From Rhizophagus irregularis (Eukaryota; Glomeromycota; Glomeromycetes; Glomerales; Glomeraceae), in NCBI RefSeq assembly GCF_026210795.1, contig NC_089440.1:1550001-1614000 (forward strand): DNA of 64,000 bases, in the 5' to 3' direction. The position numbers and the translations under genes were made by a program. The notes under the pieces were generated by a model. The model was not told where the DNA came from and did no database searches. It saw nothing but the letters and a program-made list of their open reading frames with translations. Below are positions 1 to 10,887 of the stretch, piece by piece. Each line of letters starts with the position of its first letter. The stretch's first letter is position 1.

Positions 1-2034
1 AAAGATAGAAAGGTAGAAGAGTAGATATATTATACAAAGCATATACCTTCAACATTTTCTTCGTAGTCGATATCGGGCAGGTTTACAATTCCATCCTTAA
101 GTTCAACCAATTGTCTTAAATATTTCACGTCTTTATCTTCAGGATTTAATTCAAAGTCTAAAACATTTTCTGATACATCAATTAATTTTGATAACATTTC
201 TGCAGTAACCTATTTATCCATTTTAAAAAACACGTTATTTATTTATATCTGTATGATACTTGTCACAAACGCGTAAATCTCAATTACCCATATTTGAGCC
301 TATATAAGAAAACAAAAGATGAATTATACACGGACCATTCCTAGCTTCCTCGATTCCTCAGATGTACTCTGTAACCATTGAGTGATTCCAGGTGTGATTT
401 CCCTTGAAATAGCGGCTTTTATCAAAGTATATTTTGGAAGATATCCAAAGATTATCAGAATGACGCTTGTAATGTCTGTTAAGAAAATAGATTTGACTTA
501 ACATTATTATTCTATTAATCATTTTTAAATAGATAAACATACATATTTGCGTGGAATTCGACGCGTGCTTAATAAACGTGGGATCGGACCAAGATGATAT
601 GAGTGTCTTAAGTAATTGTGTAAGATCTATTTTCAGAAGTAACATTAAGAGAAATTAAAATTACGCTCGGAAATAATAAAAATTTTTCTTTTAAGAAGAA
701 AAAAGTAATATATACCATCATTAACATTTAATTTAAGGTTGTCTGTTTGACAAATAATCTTTCGTAACATATCATCGAATTGATCTTGAAGTTCACCCCA
801 ACTCAAGAAACAACAAAGAACTCTTACAATGCTAATATGAAATAATTTTCCTCCAATAAAATATTTAAATTTAATTAAATATGATATATTTTCGCTTTTA
901 TCCCTTTCAATTAATAAACTGAGCAAAGTAGCGACTTTGCGTATTAGATAACGCGATTTATCTGCAATAGATACAGGATTTGTAATCTTTGAAAGATCTT
1001 GACTTTGAGAATTAAGAAGAAAAGCAGTAAGAAATAGCTCAACAGTATGTGACGAAAATGATGAAATGATGTTTCTCCAGATCTTGTAATATATATGAGA
1101 TGTGGAATTATGAAGACGAATTAGTAGCTTAGAATAAACCATTTGCGCGAGAATTTCTGTTGTTAGTTAAATTTTTATAAAAAAATGGTAATTGGTAAAT
1201 GCTTTCTCTTTTTGAAAAAAAAAAAAATTACAAATTCCCAAATAAATTTCACACTTGAGTGTCCAATTCTGCATATTTTGGAAAATAATTCACTGCATGC
1301 AAATACTAATAACTTAGTCTCATCTTCTAAAAGTTTATTGTCCATAAAATTAACGAAAAAATTTAGGTAAGATTTTTTTTTTATTGAAATTATTGATTCA
1401 ACATAATCAAGATTTTCAATAAAGTTGTAATACATGCCTTCCAAATCACTTTTTCCACTTTTATTATAAATAAGAAGTTCACTATCAGTCGTAAACTTAT
1501 CAAATAAATTTCTATCAGATTATTATTCGTAACATTAAAGATAAAATAAATTATTTTGTTTAAATATTTTGAATATCTAACGGGATACGCTTCATTGAGA
1601 AAATTATTTTCTTCCGTGTATCCTGAGCTCTTATCCAAAGCCATCAAATTCGCGGATCTTTCAGGTATAGAACATATCAAACTTATAAAATCTTTCCAAT
1701 TCGAATATCTTACTCTTAAATCAACTTCTTCATTCTTTAAAATAGCATCAAAAAAGTCCTGAATAGTATAACCTTTCAAAAGTGAAATAATAAACTTTTG
1801 AATTGTTGTAAGTAAATAAATTTGTTGTTTATTATCTAGCTTCAAATCATCCTGTGGTTGAAATGTAGAAAAATGAGATACTAAGACTTTCAATGAAATG
1901 CTTGCTCTTTTTGAATTCTTTGTCCCAGTAGGAACAAAATATTCTTTTATTGCAACGTTATCCTTTAAATCGTTTTGAAAAGTTTGTAATTTGCCACGTA
2001 AAAGTTTTTCGGTTGAAAAATTGGTTCCTTCCAT
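1..2034 (-). CDS. TEL2: TEL2/TELO2 homologue, telomere length regulation / TTT complex subunit (3' end outside window)
   Basis: Tel2 (TELO2) joins Tti1 and Tti2 in the TTT co-chaperone that, with Hsp90, matures the PIKK kinases (TOR, ATM, ATR, DNA-PK). The first exon starts at ATG 2034 and carries the N-terminal block with ISLICSIPERSAN, matching the TELO2 pattern of a short helix, P-[DE]-R, then AN. Further exons follow near 1444-1175, 1164-717, 645-533 and 479-340. The 533/479 join restores QIYITSVILIIFGYLPKYT, then ITPGITQWLQSTSEESRKLG, which corresponds to the conserved RRLGM segment of TELO2. The next exon (210 down to about 45) begins VTAEMLSKLI and becomes acidic, as in TELO2 before its C-terminal domain. 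The C-terminal half lies beyond position 1. The start is supported by family alignment and by the divergent promoter shared with the next gene. Identity rests on remembered family pattern plus order of blocks; exon borders between 1540 and 1440 are uncertain. Confidence 0.82.
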
Positions 2035-2323
2035 AATGAAAGCATAAAATATAACTGATTTAGATTTTAAACTTAAATTATAATGTTTACTAGAATATTT
2101 CCATTTTGAGTCGAGATTCTAGAAAATTTGTCGACGATCAAATTTTGAGCAGATCAGGACGTTTAAACTTTTATCTTTATACTACATAATCCAACTCTTA
2201 CAACTTTCTTTTATTGCAAGTAAACAATAAGCTTTTTATCATAATTGAACATTTACTTTTTGGCATTGAAGCTTATTAACATTTTTATAAAGATCGAAAC
2301 AATATATCGTTTATAATATTACT
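2035..2323. promoter_or_regulatory. divergent promoter between TEL2 and the Ede1-like gene
   Basis: These 289 bp separate two start codons that point away from each other, so they must hold both 5' UTRs and core promoters. The stretch is AT-rich with short T runs and no obvious TATA box at a fixed distance from either start. Assignment is from gene layout only. Confidence 0.55.
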
Positions 2324-5300
2324 ATGGATCTTTCTCGGTCTCCTTCCCTTATTAAAACCAAGGGTATGCGAAAAAGAATAACTTCTTAACAAACAATGCT
2401 TTTATATATTAACAAGCGTTCAAGAAAAGTATTTGAATTATAATTCTTTTTTTATTAATAAAAAGGGCCAGAAATTACTCTTTCAAGTGAAGAAAAACGT
2501 GTATATAGCCAACTTTTTCAAGTTGCTGATGAAGAGAACAAAGGTGTGATTTCTGGACAAAATGCTGTTAAACTCTTTGTGAAATCTCATTTGCCATCAT
2601 CAGTTCTTAGCAATGTATGTAAATGATTAGCATATAATTGATGCAATTTTAATTATTTCTGACTAAAAAATTTTTTTGATTATCAATAAAATTCATATAG
2701 ATCTGGCAAATTGCCGATAATGAAAATAAAGGTTTTTTAACACAACAAACTTTTAGTGTTGCTTTAAAGTTGATCGCTCAGGTACAAAGTGGTAAATCGC
2801 CTGATCCGTCTAACCTTAACGCCGGTAAATAAGAATACTGTGACAATATTTATTATTATAATTGCACATACGATAAAATTTTGATTTTTTTTTGTTTATA
2901 TATTAGAAGTACCTGTCCCTCGGTTTGAGGGTATTGACATTGAACCATATGAAAAGCCGGGACAAATTATTACAGATGAAGATCGTGAAAAATATAAAGA
3001 CATGTTTTATAAGCTTAATCCGATTAATGGCATTTTAGAGGGTATTTCAGTTTTTTAAATATGTAAATTATTTTGTCTTTGATTGATTAACACTATTATT
3101 ATTCAGGTGGAAAAGCTAAAGAATTTTTCATGAGATCAAAGTTAAATGTTGAAAAGCTTGGTCAGATTTGGTATTTATTTTAGTGTTGCATTACTTTCTT
3201 TTCATTAAAATGAATAATTGTTTTATTTAATTAATTATTAAGGACATTGGCCGATACGAAAGTGCGCGGAAAATTGGATTTGCCAGAGTTTATTATAGCT
3301 ATGCACCTTATACAACAAACTATGAAGGGTTCAATTAAAACACTTCCTTCTGAACTCCCCAACGGATTTTATGAAATGGCATCAGGGACAGAAATAAACA
3401 CTCCGGCTTCTCCGCCGATTTTTGCTAGAAATTTGAGTTCACCTAGACCAGGACAATCTCCAGTTACAAGACACATGACATTAGATTCAGGTACAATAAC
3501 ACCCTCTATTTTTCAGGATAATTCATGGGATGTGACTGAAAGAGAGAAAGCATCATTTGATCGGCTTTTTGATGAAGAAAATAAAAATGGCTATATTACA
3601 GGTTTTTATGTCGTGCTATCTTTTCTTTGGTTAAGAGTTTAAGAATAGCAAAAGCTAGGGTATTTTAATTAACTTTTAGAAAAATATGAAATACTACAGG
3701 TGAAGGGGCTGCAAATTTCTTTATGAAGTCAAAACTGCATCACGATCAGTTGGCTCAGATATGGTTGATATTATTTTTATCATTTAAAAAGAAAAAAGAA
3801 AAAAATTAAAATTTATTATTTAAATCTTTTTAAAGGGATCTTGCAGACATTAATAAATCTGGTCGTCTCAGTAGAGATGAATTTGCAGTCGCTATGCATT
3901 TAATTACTAAAAAAATGGCTGGTGTACCATTACCTACACGTTTACCTGATAGTCTAATTCCGCCATCAATGCGACCTGTGACTGGTAATGGTTTATAAAG
4001 TTTTTGTCTTACATTATCATTCTTTACACAAGATTTAATATTTGTATAAATTTGTTCATTATTTTCTCCGAGTATAGCGAGCCCATTTAATGATTTAAAA
4101 AGGTCAACAACGATGAGTAATAAACCAAGTAGACCACATACTTCTCAACCAAGTGAATCGGATTTATTTTTTGAATCATTACAATCATTACAACACACCG
4201 CCGCTGCCTCACCTAGTCCATTTTTTTCAAGTACAGCTTCTCAAAGTAAAATATTCCTTATCATATTTATTAATATTAAATTAATAAAGTAACTTTTAGC
4301 TTTAATAATATACTTATTTTTCTCAAATTGTGACAGGCGGGAACGAATTTGATTTGCTTGGTGACACCGATATAAGTACCAAGATTGCACTCGAGAGCGG
4401 TGAAATAAAAAATTACAAATTACAGTCCGAAAATTTGAACAAAGCTATTACCGATCTTAAAACTAATCGGGAGAATGTAGACTCTAATATTTCTTCATTA
4501 GTTACGCAAAAGCAAGATATGATGACACAGCTTTCGCAAATTCGTACATTATATGAATCGGAAGCCAAAGCTATGCGAGAAGTTCAAGCCAAATATGAAT
4601 TAGAACATGAAAGTGTCGAGCGGGCTAGACAAGAACTTTTACAGGCAGAAAATGCCTTTAAAGCATTGCAATCAGAAAGAGATCAATTGCAAGCTAATAT
4701 TCAGAAAGATCGTGATGAAACACTTGATATCAAGAGAAGAATGAGAATTATAGAAGAGGAAACTGTGTCAATTAAAATTGAGATAGAAAAGTACAAAAAA
4801 GATGAAAAACAACAAAAGGGAATTCTGGATATTAATAGGAAGCAGTTATCGGCTGTTGAAGGAGAAAAGGAAAAAGCATTTAAAACCTTGCAAGGCTTCG
4901 AAGACAAGAACTTATCATCGGATGAAATTAATGATCCATTTGGTAATGGGGCTTTTACACCTCTAGCATTTAATCCATCAAATACCACGCAAGGGCCAGG
5001 AATTTCAACTTCTCAACCGATTGTTGACTTCAATGATTTTCAAAAACCATCTAATCATAGCCACCATGGGTCTCTATCTTCAATAAGTGGATCTCGTGTA
5101 AAAAGATCAATGTCAAATACATCCACAGCTTCTAATTCGACTTTAGGAACTTCAAGCATCAAATCAGCACCTTTGAATAATAACAAATCTGATGAACTTT
5201 CGTTTGATAAACCTATAACGGTAGCAAGTTCTAAACCATCCGAATTCGAGAACTTTTTAAGCGATCAAATATTGAATACTCCACAAGAGATTACAGCCAA

Positions 5301-6531
5301 TGCTGAAAATAATAAAGTTAATCCCTTTGATTCTACTTTCAATGATCCTTTTGGTGTGGTTAGTAATGATCAAACTAATAAGTCAATTCAAAATACTGAA
5401 GAAAGTACGGCAAAGCAAGACATATTTAAAGAAAGTGAAAAAAGTGAAGCAGATCCGTTTGCAAATATAAATAACGTTCCAACACCCGGAAAGCCTGTTT
5501 CGAATAATGATGATTTAAATTCTGATTCATTTACAAAGGAATTTCCTTCCATAGAAGAACTTGAAGCTTCTATGACTAATGCATCTAATTCAGGGTTTGA
5601 TAACAATTTTAATAGTTTAATAACCAATAATGAAAAAAAAGATGATAACTTAATGAATGTGAATAATTTGATGGAAACGATTCAAAATGAAAAATCGGAC
5701 AATACTTTTTCTATTGGTACTACTGCGGAAGCTGTGTCGGTAAATAATATGGAAATCAATACTGATAACAAAGATACAAACAATACTTCTAACAAGGAAT
5801 CTGAATCACCTTTTTCTATTTTGGCGGATTCGACAGAATCTGCTGAAACTGCTTTCCCACCACTTCAGGATCCTGATGCTTGGGTTTCTATAGAAAGTTC
5901 AAAATCTTTCGCACCGCAAGATGAGTTTGATGCAGCTTTTGGTGATTTAACTGAAGCAAAAGTTACCAAAACTCCTCCAATTGAGTTTGATACTGGGTTT
6001 GATGATGCGGATTTTGAAGAAGATGTTAATTTTACGTTCGATACACCTACAACTCTTACAAAATCATCTTCAACTAGCAATAACAATACTCTTACATCTT
6101 TTAAAACTAACAATTTTGCGAAATCTTCACTAGATTTTGATAAAGACGAAAATTTATTCGATGATTTTGATCCATTTCCACCAAACGCACCATCTTCCAA
6201 TAAACCCAAAGCTAATCTTGACGCAGCATTTGGTGGTATCTCTGCGGAACCTTCTAAAACAAATTTCGACGACTTTGGTTTCGATGATGCCTTTTCAGAG
6301 TTTATGCCAGCTGATAAAAAATCAACGACTAATACGTCAATAAAAGCTTCAACATCATCTCAGCCAAAGTTACAGCCAACTACTCCTGCAAACTCTATTG
6401 AAGATGATGATATTGACGATGTAAAACGACTTTTAGTTATGGGTTATAGCAGAGATAGAATTGTTAAAGCTCTCGAACAAAATAATTATGATTTTGAAAA
6501 ATCACTAAATTTCTTAGTTGAAAATTCATGA
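2324..6531 (+). CDS. EDE1: Eps15/Ede1-like EH-domain endocytic scaffold protein
   Basis: An early-arriving scaffold of clathrin-mediated endocytosis at the plasma membrane that binds NPF-containing adaptors, AP-2 and ubiquitinated cargo. Exon 1 is 2324-2363 ([14 protein letters not shown], split codon), then 2466-2614, 2701-2824, 2907-3041, about 3107-3169, 3243-3600, 3701-3762, 3837-3985, 4077-4247 and 4337-6531, about 1,150 residues. Three EH domains are visible with EF-hand-like loops ([39 protein letters not shown]), each split by an intron at the same IW/LA position, a sign of ancient domain duplication. A long coiled coil (about 4390-4900) follows, then a low-complexity Ser/Asn-rich stretch with DPF motifs (NDPFG, ADPFA, DFDPFPP) that suit AP-2 binding, and a C-terminal UBA domain ([19 protein letters not shown]) ending at the stop. 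The order EH-EH-EH, coiled coil, UBA is that of yeast Ede1. Confidence 0.92.
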
Positions 6532-7842
6532 CTCTTTTGATGTAATTTAAATATGCAACTTATACACTTGTCTCCTGGATTGAAAATTTAATATCTAATT
6601 GAGGCTTAATCCAATCAAATCAGATTTTAATTTATGAATGTGTTTAGTCATTATTTCTTTATGATATTTTCTTTAAATTATTATGAAAAGTTGATTTGAT
6701 ACAAAATTTTATAGATTAGTAAATTAAATTCTTAAGCTGAAGAAAAACCTTATTTATTATTTTATATTTCTTGTAAGTTAATAAATTTATGAAAAATCGC
6801 ATTTTTTTATTGAGTTAAATTTTACGTTGAATTATACATTATGTTATCTAAATTATACTTCAATAGGAACAAGAATGCTCTTCAAATTATATATTGTAAA
6901 ACTGATGGATCCCGCTATTTACAAAAATGTTAATCAAAAAAAAAAAGGTTAAGAAAATGTATCGTATGTAATTATTCAGATTAGTTATTTTAATGATATC
7001 AGAAATTGAAATATTACCTTTCAGCATTTTTTTATCTTAAATCACAGTTGTGATTATTTTACTGCATATCCAGTTTCGTTTTGTCAGTTATCAAAAACCA
7101 GTTTTTTTGCGAGCTAGAGAAAATTTGGAAATCGTTGTAAAATTAATGTCTAAAAGTTAGGGGCTACAAAACTTATAAATCGGTTGATGGAATTTTGTGT
7201 AACCCACCTAAAAAATAGAATTTCAATTTTTGCTAAATGAAAAAATGAAGTTTAAAATTTAAAATTTCAAACCAAATTTTTTTTATTGTAATAATGGATA
7301 GTACAATTTTTGAAAACACTGTCGACTCTCAATCAAAATATAAAATCTAATATTAACTCACGATTACGTATAACAACCCCTTTTATTATGCTCGTAGAGA
7401 AAGCAATGATCTGAAGCCACGAGAAAGATAGGATATGTACCTAGTTTATTATCAACTTACGCATTACTGTTAAGCTCGAATATTTTACGTACCGATACAA
7501 TATCAGTTGATAAAGAGACTATATTAAAGAGATAAATTATACTGTATATGGACACACAGAAAGTATAGAAAGTATGCACCTAAATTTGGATTTTTTGTTA
7601 TATAGTATGATATATCCGATAAGTGTGACTTAACAACAGGTTTTTGTTTAATTTATTTATCGAAAACTAACTATATTATGATAAATCATGGCTTATTTGC
7701 TTTAAATCAATTTTCACGTAAATTCGATCTACCAAAGGTAGATCAATTTGATTATCTGATAATGAGGTTTGTTACGTATTGTGTAACAATAATGTGCGTC
7801 ATATAAGTACTTTCTGGATTTTTTTTTCCCTTCAAAATAGAC
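6532..7842. other. intergenic region, no gene seen
   Basis: About 1.3 kb between the Ede1-like gene and an F-box gene. It is AT-rich, has A and T runs, and gives no reading frame with protein-like content. The only ordered feature I see is the perfect-arm hairpin at 7720-7749. Confidence 0.6.
7720..7749. repeat. short hairpin upstream of the F-box gene
   Basis: The arms AAATT-c-GATCTACC and GGTAGATC-AATTT pair fully around an AAA loop, with one unpaired C on the left arm. It lies 94 bp before the F-box start codon. It could be a palindromic operator or simply a chance hairpin; nothing in the sequence decides. Confidence 0.4.
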
Positions 7843-9441
7843 ATGGCATGTTCAAAAATACTTTCAGGAGATTTACCTGAATTATTAAACGACATTATAC
7901 AATATTTTTATGATGACTTTTCAACATTACATTCATGTGTTTTGGTTAACCGATTATGGTGTCGTTTAGCAATCCCATTATTATGGGAAGATCCATTTTC
8001 AATCCCTACTCAAAATTACAATTGTATTGAAATTTATTTACATAATTTAAATGATTATGATAAAAAAGATGTGAATAAATATGAAAATAATAACTTCTTT
8101 TCTTCAAATACATTATTCAATTATCCTAGTCTAATTAAATGTTTAAATACGCATAAAATTGTTAATGCTATTGAAGAGTGGGTTGCTGCACCAATTGAAA
8201 AAAGATCAATTTATTATTATTCGACTTCACCAACTTTAATTTATAAGTTATTGTTGAAAGTATTTGTTGAGAATAAGGCTAGGTTAAATGCTTTTGAAAT
8301 TATATTAAATAGGGTTATAGATTTTCAATGTTTTAATGAATCTTTTGAATTTTTGTTACAAAATCCAAATTTTATTAGAAATATTAAAATTTTAAAACTT
8401 GAAAAAGTTTCGAATTTGACAAAAATTTATTCCCTATTAAAATTTTTATATTCTAATTGCAATTCAATTTCAACAATTTTTTTTCAATTTCAAAAGAATT
8501 TTAATGATAAATTAATTGAAAAATATTCTTCACAAATAATTTATGCACAAAAAAATCTTAAAAAGGTTTTATTTGATTTTAATGAATTTCCTTTATATTA
8601 TTCATTGTTGTCATTAAAAAATTCTAATTGTTTAAATACTTTAAAAACTATCATATTTCATAATGTTAATTTTAGTAATATTGTCGGCTTAAATGAAGTA
8701 TTTGAACAATTAAATGTTTTAGATTCTATTCATATTCTTTATTGCCTTTCTTTAAATTCTGATTTTATTCAACAAATCATCAAGATCACTAAACCATTTA
8801 AATTAAAATCTTTATTTATTAATGAATTAGAAATATTTCAAATTGAAACATTACAATACTTATTACAAAAGTCTGGTAATTATTTAGAAAATATTGGGTT
8901 AATAAGTAGTGAATTTAATCAAAAACAATTATTCGAAATAATTTTAAAATATTGTACAAGAATCAGGTTTTTTGATTTACCCGGATTTTGTGATCAAAAT
9001 ATTCATTTGGCATTTAAATTAATTGAAAATGCTGAAAATAATCTTAATTACCTCTCTTTGGATATATATAATCAATTAGTACTACAAGGATTAGGTCAAT
9101 TACTTCCTGTTAAATTAGAATATTTAAATTTATCTATTATGACTAGTACAAGTAATTTTAAAATATTTTTAAAAAGTTCTCAAAGAACTTTTATTAAGAA
9201 ATTATTAATAAGAAATGAAATGCAAGTAGGAAGTGAAGATATTTTACCTTATATAAAAGAATATATTATGAAAGAGAAGAGAGTTAAATATTTAGCTATT
9301 AAAGAAGATTTTGCTGAAGAAAGTAGAGATTTATTATTTTTAAGAGATGAAGTGAAAATGTTTGAATCTTATGGTATTAAGGTTCAAAATTATTGTGATT
9401 TAAGGATTCAAATTTATAATTTTATAAATAAAATGTATTAA
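7843..9441 (+). CDS. F-box protein with leucine-rich C-terminal part
   Basis: Probable substrate-recognition subunit of an SCF ubiquitin ligase. The 532-residue single-exon protein opens with an F-box at about residues 9-50 (DLPELLNDIIQYF, then STLHSCVLVNRLWCRLAIPL, then LW), the Skp1-binding helix pattern L-P-x-x-[IL]. The remainder (about 60-530) is rich in Leu, Ile, Asn and Phe in irregular 25-30 residue periods, as in degenerate leucine-rich repeats, but no repeat is clean enough to count. The start is the first ATG, directly before the F-box, preceded by a pyrimidine run. Proteins of this make-up form very large families in Glomeromycotina, so its substrate cannot be told from sequence. 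The second F-box gene of the window (49215-50645) has the same plan but clearly different sequence. Confidence 0.85.
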   Translation: MACSKILSGDLPELLNDIIQYFYDDFSTLHSCVLVNRLWCRLAIPLLWEDPFSIPTQNYNCIEIYLHNLNDYDKKDVNKYENNNFFSSNTLFNYPSLIKCLNTHKIVNAIEEWVAAPIEKRSIYYYSTSPTLIYKLLLKVFVENKARLNAFEIILNRVIDFQCFNESFEFLLQNPNFIRNIKILKLEKVSNLTKIYSLLKFLYSNCNSISTIFFQFQKNFNDKLIEKYSSQIIYAQKNLKKVLFDFNEFPLYYSLLSLKNSNCLNTLKTIIFHNVNFSNIVGLNEVFEQLNVLDSIHILYCLSLNSDFIQQIIKITKPFKLKSLFINELEIFQIETLQYLLQKSGNYLENIGLISSEFNQKQLFEIILKYCTRIRFFDLPGFCDQNIHLAFKLIENAENNLNYLSLDIYNQLVLQGLGQLLPVKLEYLNLSIMTSTSNFKIFLKSSQRTFIKKLLIRNEMQVGSEDILPYIKEYIMKEKRVKYLAIKEDFAEESRDLLFLRDEVKMFESYGIKVQNYCDLRIQIYNFINKMY

Positions 9442-10323
9442 ATTAATTATTATATGACATATATATTTGGAAAGCAGGATATTTAATACTAAGATACTAA
9501 TATTAGTTAAATTCCTGTTTTTTATATGATTATATTTATTATGTATAAATTCTAAAACAAATTTTTTTACTTCAGACTTTCGGTTCTTTCTATAAAAGGA
9601 TTTTAAATATAGATATAACAGCATATGAGCTATAGATTTTTGTTTTCAAAACTATAAATAGCTTTATCTAAGAGTAAAATAAGATAAAATAAAAATAATA
9701 TAAACAACTATCTCAGTAGGTAATTAGTAACTGATTAATATAACTAGTAATTATTCCAAAACTATTTAAGAATTATTTGTATCGGTGAATTGTGAAAATA
9801 AAATAAAATAAATTTAAAAAAACCAAGTGTTATATAACAAGTTGTCATGTATAAAGTCAATAAAGCCAAAAAATATAGACCATATTCGGTTCAAAATCGG
9901 GTTACTTACTCATGAAATGTGAATGGTATATAGTAGCTTTAAATGACTCTTTGTCAGATAGATATTTTGGGATTCGGTGTTTTTGAAATAAGATCCAAAT
10001 ATAGTCACTTCTTTCAATTTCGAAACCTGAAAGGTATGTTTAGAAATTTCTTTATAGGTGATTAAGAATACGAACTTATATTTTTTGACTTACATACAGT
10101 ATTAGAAATTGATTTGCGGCAGACATAATTAATTAATAGGGTGATACATAACATATTGGACACTGATTATCCTTAATATTGAGGTGATCGATGTAGCCCC
10201 TACCCCAAAATCTCGGCTTATCTGTTTCTCCCTTTTTTTTTCTTTCTCACAATAATTTTAAATAATTATAACTTTAATAGTTTATGAAAAAGAGAAATAT
10301 TTTCATCAAAAAAACCATAAAAA
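9442..10323. other. intergenic region, no gene seen
   Basis: About 0.9 kb, AT-rich. Near 9469-9520 an imperfect inverted pair (AGCAGGA...TCCTG) follows the F-box stop and may be part of its 3' UTR. A T-rich and C-rich run (10215-10250) precedes the zinc-cluster gene. No protein-like frame was found. Confidence 0.5.
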
Positions 10324-10596
10324 ATGAGTTTCTCTTCCTACTCTACCGTTGTATGGGTTGATGATCCTTTTTTCATCAAACGTCAACGTGTTCAGATGGC
10401 ATGTTCTTTTTGTCGTCAGCGCAAGATAAAATGTGATGGCAGGAACCCTTGCGCGAACTGCAAGAAATACTCCAACGCTTGCACCTACGTCAAAGTTGAA
10501 AGACAACCCAGAAACAACAAACCGTCCAGCCGAAATGGAAACGATAATGAGAATAACGATATAGCTTCTACTCAAAAAACGGACAAGCCTTTATGA
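10324..10596 (+). CDS. small Zn2Cys6 (fungal zinc cluster) DNA-binding protein
   Basis: Zn2Cys6 domains bind DNA in fungal transcription factors. This 90-residue frame has the full six-cysteine pattern C-x2-C-x6-C-x5-C-x2-C-x6-C at about residues 25-52 (ACSFCRQRKIKCDGRNPC, then ANCKKYSNAC), including the basic stretch RQRKIKCDGR that contacts DNA. After the cluster come only about 35 polar residues (Asn/Ser rich) and a stop. Typical family members are 500-900 residues with a coiled-coil linker and a regulatory domain, all missing here. No convincing splice donor before the stop that would extend it was seen, though a missed intron is possible. It may be a real mini-regulator (competitor of full-length factors) or a truncated copy. 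The ATG is preceded by an A-rich stretch, a plausible fungal start context. Confidence 0.65.
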   Translation: MSFSSYSTVVWVDDPFFIKRQRVQMACSFCRQRKIKCDGRNPCANCKKYSNACTYVKVERQPRNNKPSSRNGNDNENNDIASTQKTDKPL

Positions 10597-10887
10597 TCAT
10601 GATTAATTATCATTTTTATAATTTCATGGTATACCGAATATGAGCAAAATAATTGTCATTAATTATTTTAACCTATTTAGTTTAAAGATAAAAACAAAAC
10701 CGCTTTAAAAATCATGTTTATGATTACAAATAATAAATGCAATTTGTTAAAAAAAATTATTTATGTTTGAAGTATTATCTTATGTGATACACAGTAAATG
10801 AGGTTCATTATCGCAGATTTTGTGGTCAATATTGTTTAATGGTACCTATGGCAGCCAAAATTCAGTATACTAAGCAGCAAATTTCTA

